Positions 63,101-64,000 of a stretch of 64,000 bases of DNA are shown one piece after another. Source of the DNA: Seison nebaliae (lineage: Eukaryota; Rotifera; Pararotatoria; Seisonacea; Seisonidae); assembly GCA_023231475.1 (NCBI GenBank), contig JALJEE010000106.1:1-64000 (forward strand). The letters are read 5' to 3'. Position numbers and translations under genes: made by a program. Position 1 is the first letter of the stretch. Every line of letters begins with the position of its first letter. Below the pieces are notes generated by a model that saw nothing but the letters and a program-made list of their open reading frames with translations, was not told the DNA's origin and made no database searches.

Positions 63101-63771
63101 CGAATATCGTCACGTTCCTTCTCCAACGACTTAATTCGTTTCTCTAATAATTCGATACGATGTTGTGCAACGAACTCCGAATCTTTTTGTTGTTCACTAA
63201 ATTGTTCCTGTAATTTCGTCGTATTCCTTTCCGCTTGAAATAATTTTTGTTCTAACAATTCCACTTCTTTCAATTGATCCGAATTCTTCGATGACACTTT
63301 CTTATCAAGAAGATTGCGTTCACGTTCGAAATCTTCTTTATCTTCATGAACTTTCATACGAAGTCTCTGAATTTCTTCTTTACATTTCATCAATTGAATC
63401 GATAAATCATCACGTTCTTCTGTTAGAATTTCAGCTTGTTCCTGATAATCTTGAATTTGTTTCAATTTCGTTCGATCAGTATTTTTCTCGTTTCTTAACG
63501 ATTCCTGCTCTTCCATACTCATTTTCAATTGTTTCTTCTCTTTAACTGTATTGTCTAAATTAACTTTCTGAGATTGAATTGTTTCGTCACTCAATTTCAA
63601 ATTCTCTTTCAAATCATTCAACATATTCTCCATCTTCTCCTGCTCGTCTCTCAATGTTTTAATTTCCAGATCTCGTTCGTCAATCGTCAAATTTAATCTA
63701 TCCACTTCATAAGCGCCTGATGATGATGTTGTTCCAGGTGTTGTTGCGGTGGTTGATGGTGAATCTTCCAT
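60116..63771 (-). CDS. Headless myosin-tail/cingulin-like coiled-coil protein
   Basis: Nine exons: 63771-62952, 62908-62668, 62620-62425, 62374-62246, 62195-62084, 62033-61780, 61721-61518, 61465-60798, 60455-60116. Phases close; about 987 aa. The start MEDSPSTTATTPGTTSSS leads straight into heptad coiled coil with no motor or head domain. Near the C-terminal end of the rod, NSCRRLKRELSES and RREID-type blocks (EERKRSTNLFHENKRKEKLL; then LQQSNRRLTEK) match the end of non-muscle myosin II and cingulin rods. After the rod come Asn-, Gln- and Ser-rich disordered parts and a Pro/Ser-rich tail. Cingulin is a junction protein that binds actin and myosin. Whether this is an orthologue or a separate coiled-coil scaffold is open. 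The last exon is tied on by a 342-nt intron, unusually long here, so it could be a separate small gene starting at MNKSERLSRDSS. Confidence 0.7.
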
Positions 63772-64000
63772 CTTTTAAAATTTGAAAAATTAAAAATCTT
63801 CGAAAAATGTTCAAAAACTTTTCTACAAAATTTATAAGGATCTGATTGTTTAGAACGTAATTCTCGTTTTAATCTTTAGTGAAGGATAGATAGAGAGATG
63901 GAAAGATGAAAAGTATTAAATGATTTTGATGAAATTTATCTTACAATTGTTAATTTGATAATGAATGTTTATGATTATGATGAAAGTCTTTGAATGAAAA
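63772..64000. other. Upstream flank of the coiled-coil gene
   Basis: AT-rich DNA up to the window edge. It should hold the promoter and 5' UTR of the minus-strand coiled-coil gene. No other feature is visible. Confidence 0.4.

Overview
The window is nuclear DNA of a small-genome animal. It is AT-rich and gene-dense, with spliceosomal introns mostly 42-64 nt long. It carries an animal Distal-less/Dlx homeobox gene, an intraflagellar-transport (IFT54-type) gene, gamma-tubulin complex protein 3, BMS1, ORC6 and an actin. Very short introns, many single-exon genes, Asn/Gln/Asp-rich low-complexity tracts and heavy use of CGA/ATT/GAA codons suggest a compact invertebrate lineage such as an acariform mite, rotifer or orthonectid. 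I cannot place it further from sequence alone. No bacterial-style operons, CRISPR arrays or viral elements were seen.

Layout. 1-3.3 kb: the 3' end of a partial gene, an unrecognised 498-aa protein, and a decayed LINE reverse-transcriptase relic. 3.5-7.35 kb (-): a leucine-rich-repeat protein resembling STK11IP/LIP1. 8.1-13.2 kb (-): a 14-exon VWA3A/VWA3B-like protein, head-to-head with intronless GCP3 (13.4-16.6 kb, +) across about 190 nt. 17.1-19.9 kb (-): an unrecognised Ser/Asn-rich protein. 19.9-22.6 kb: sparse DNA with a tRNA-derived SINE and a doubtful small gene. 22.7-23.6 kb (+): an unrecognised 314-aa protein. 24.1-25.0 kb (-): ORC6. 26.7-27.6 kb (+): a secreted or membrane mucin-like protein whose last codons overlap, antisense, the end of a giant gene. 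27.6-43.4 kb (-): that giant multi-exon gene, of unrecognised family, with several internal repeat arrays. 43.7-45.3 kb (-): a divergent actin with an N-terminal extension. 45.6-49.3 kb (-): BMS1. 50.1-53.6 kb (+): a 17-exon IFT54/TRAF3IP1-like gene. 53.6-57.65 kb: a 4-kb non-coding stretch upstream of Distal-less (57.65-59.6 kb, +). 60.1-63.8 kb (-): a headless myosin-tail/cingulin-like coiled-coil gene.

Exon models were built by hand by requiring GT...AG borders, matching phases and continuing homology or open frame. The phases close exactly for all exons given with coordinates, except the upstream part of the giant gene, where only some junctions were worked out. Several products (IFT54-like, VWA3-like, possibly the giant protein) point to cilia. 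GCP3, actin, the coiled-coil protein and ORC6 are cytoskeletal or cell-cycle genes. There is no sign that the cluster is functionally organised.

The most unusual items are: a run of about 23 tandem 11-residue repeats in the giant protein, with two further repeat arrays beside it; 5' splice sites that begin GTT in 40 of 47 modelled introns; an IFT54-type tail that appears to lack its N-terminal calponin-homology-like domain and instead carries DPF motifs and 8-residue repeats; and the coding-coding antisense overlap at 27.6 kb.
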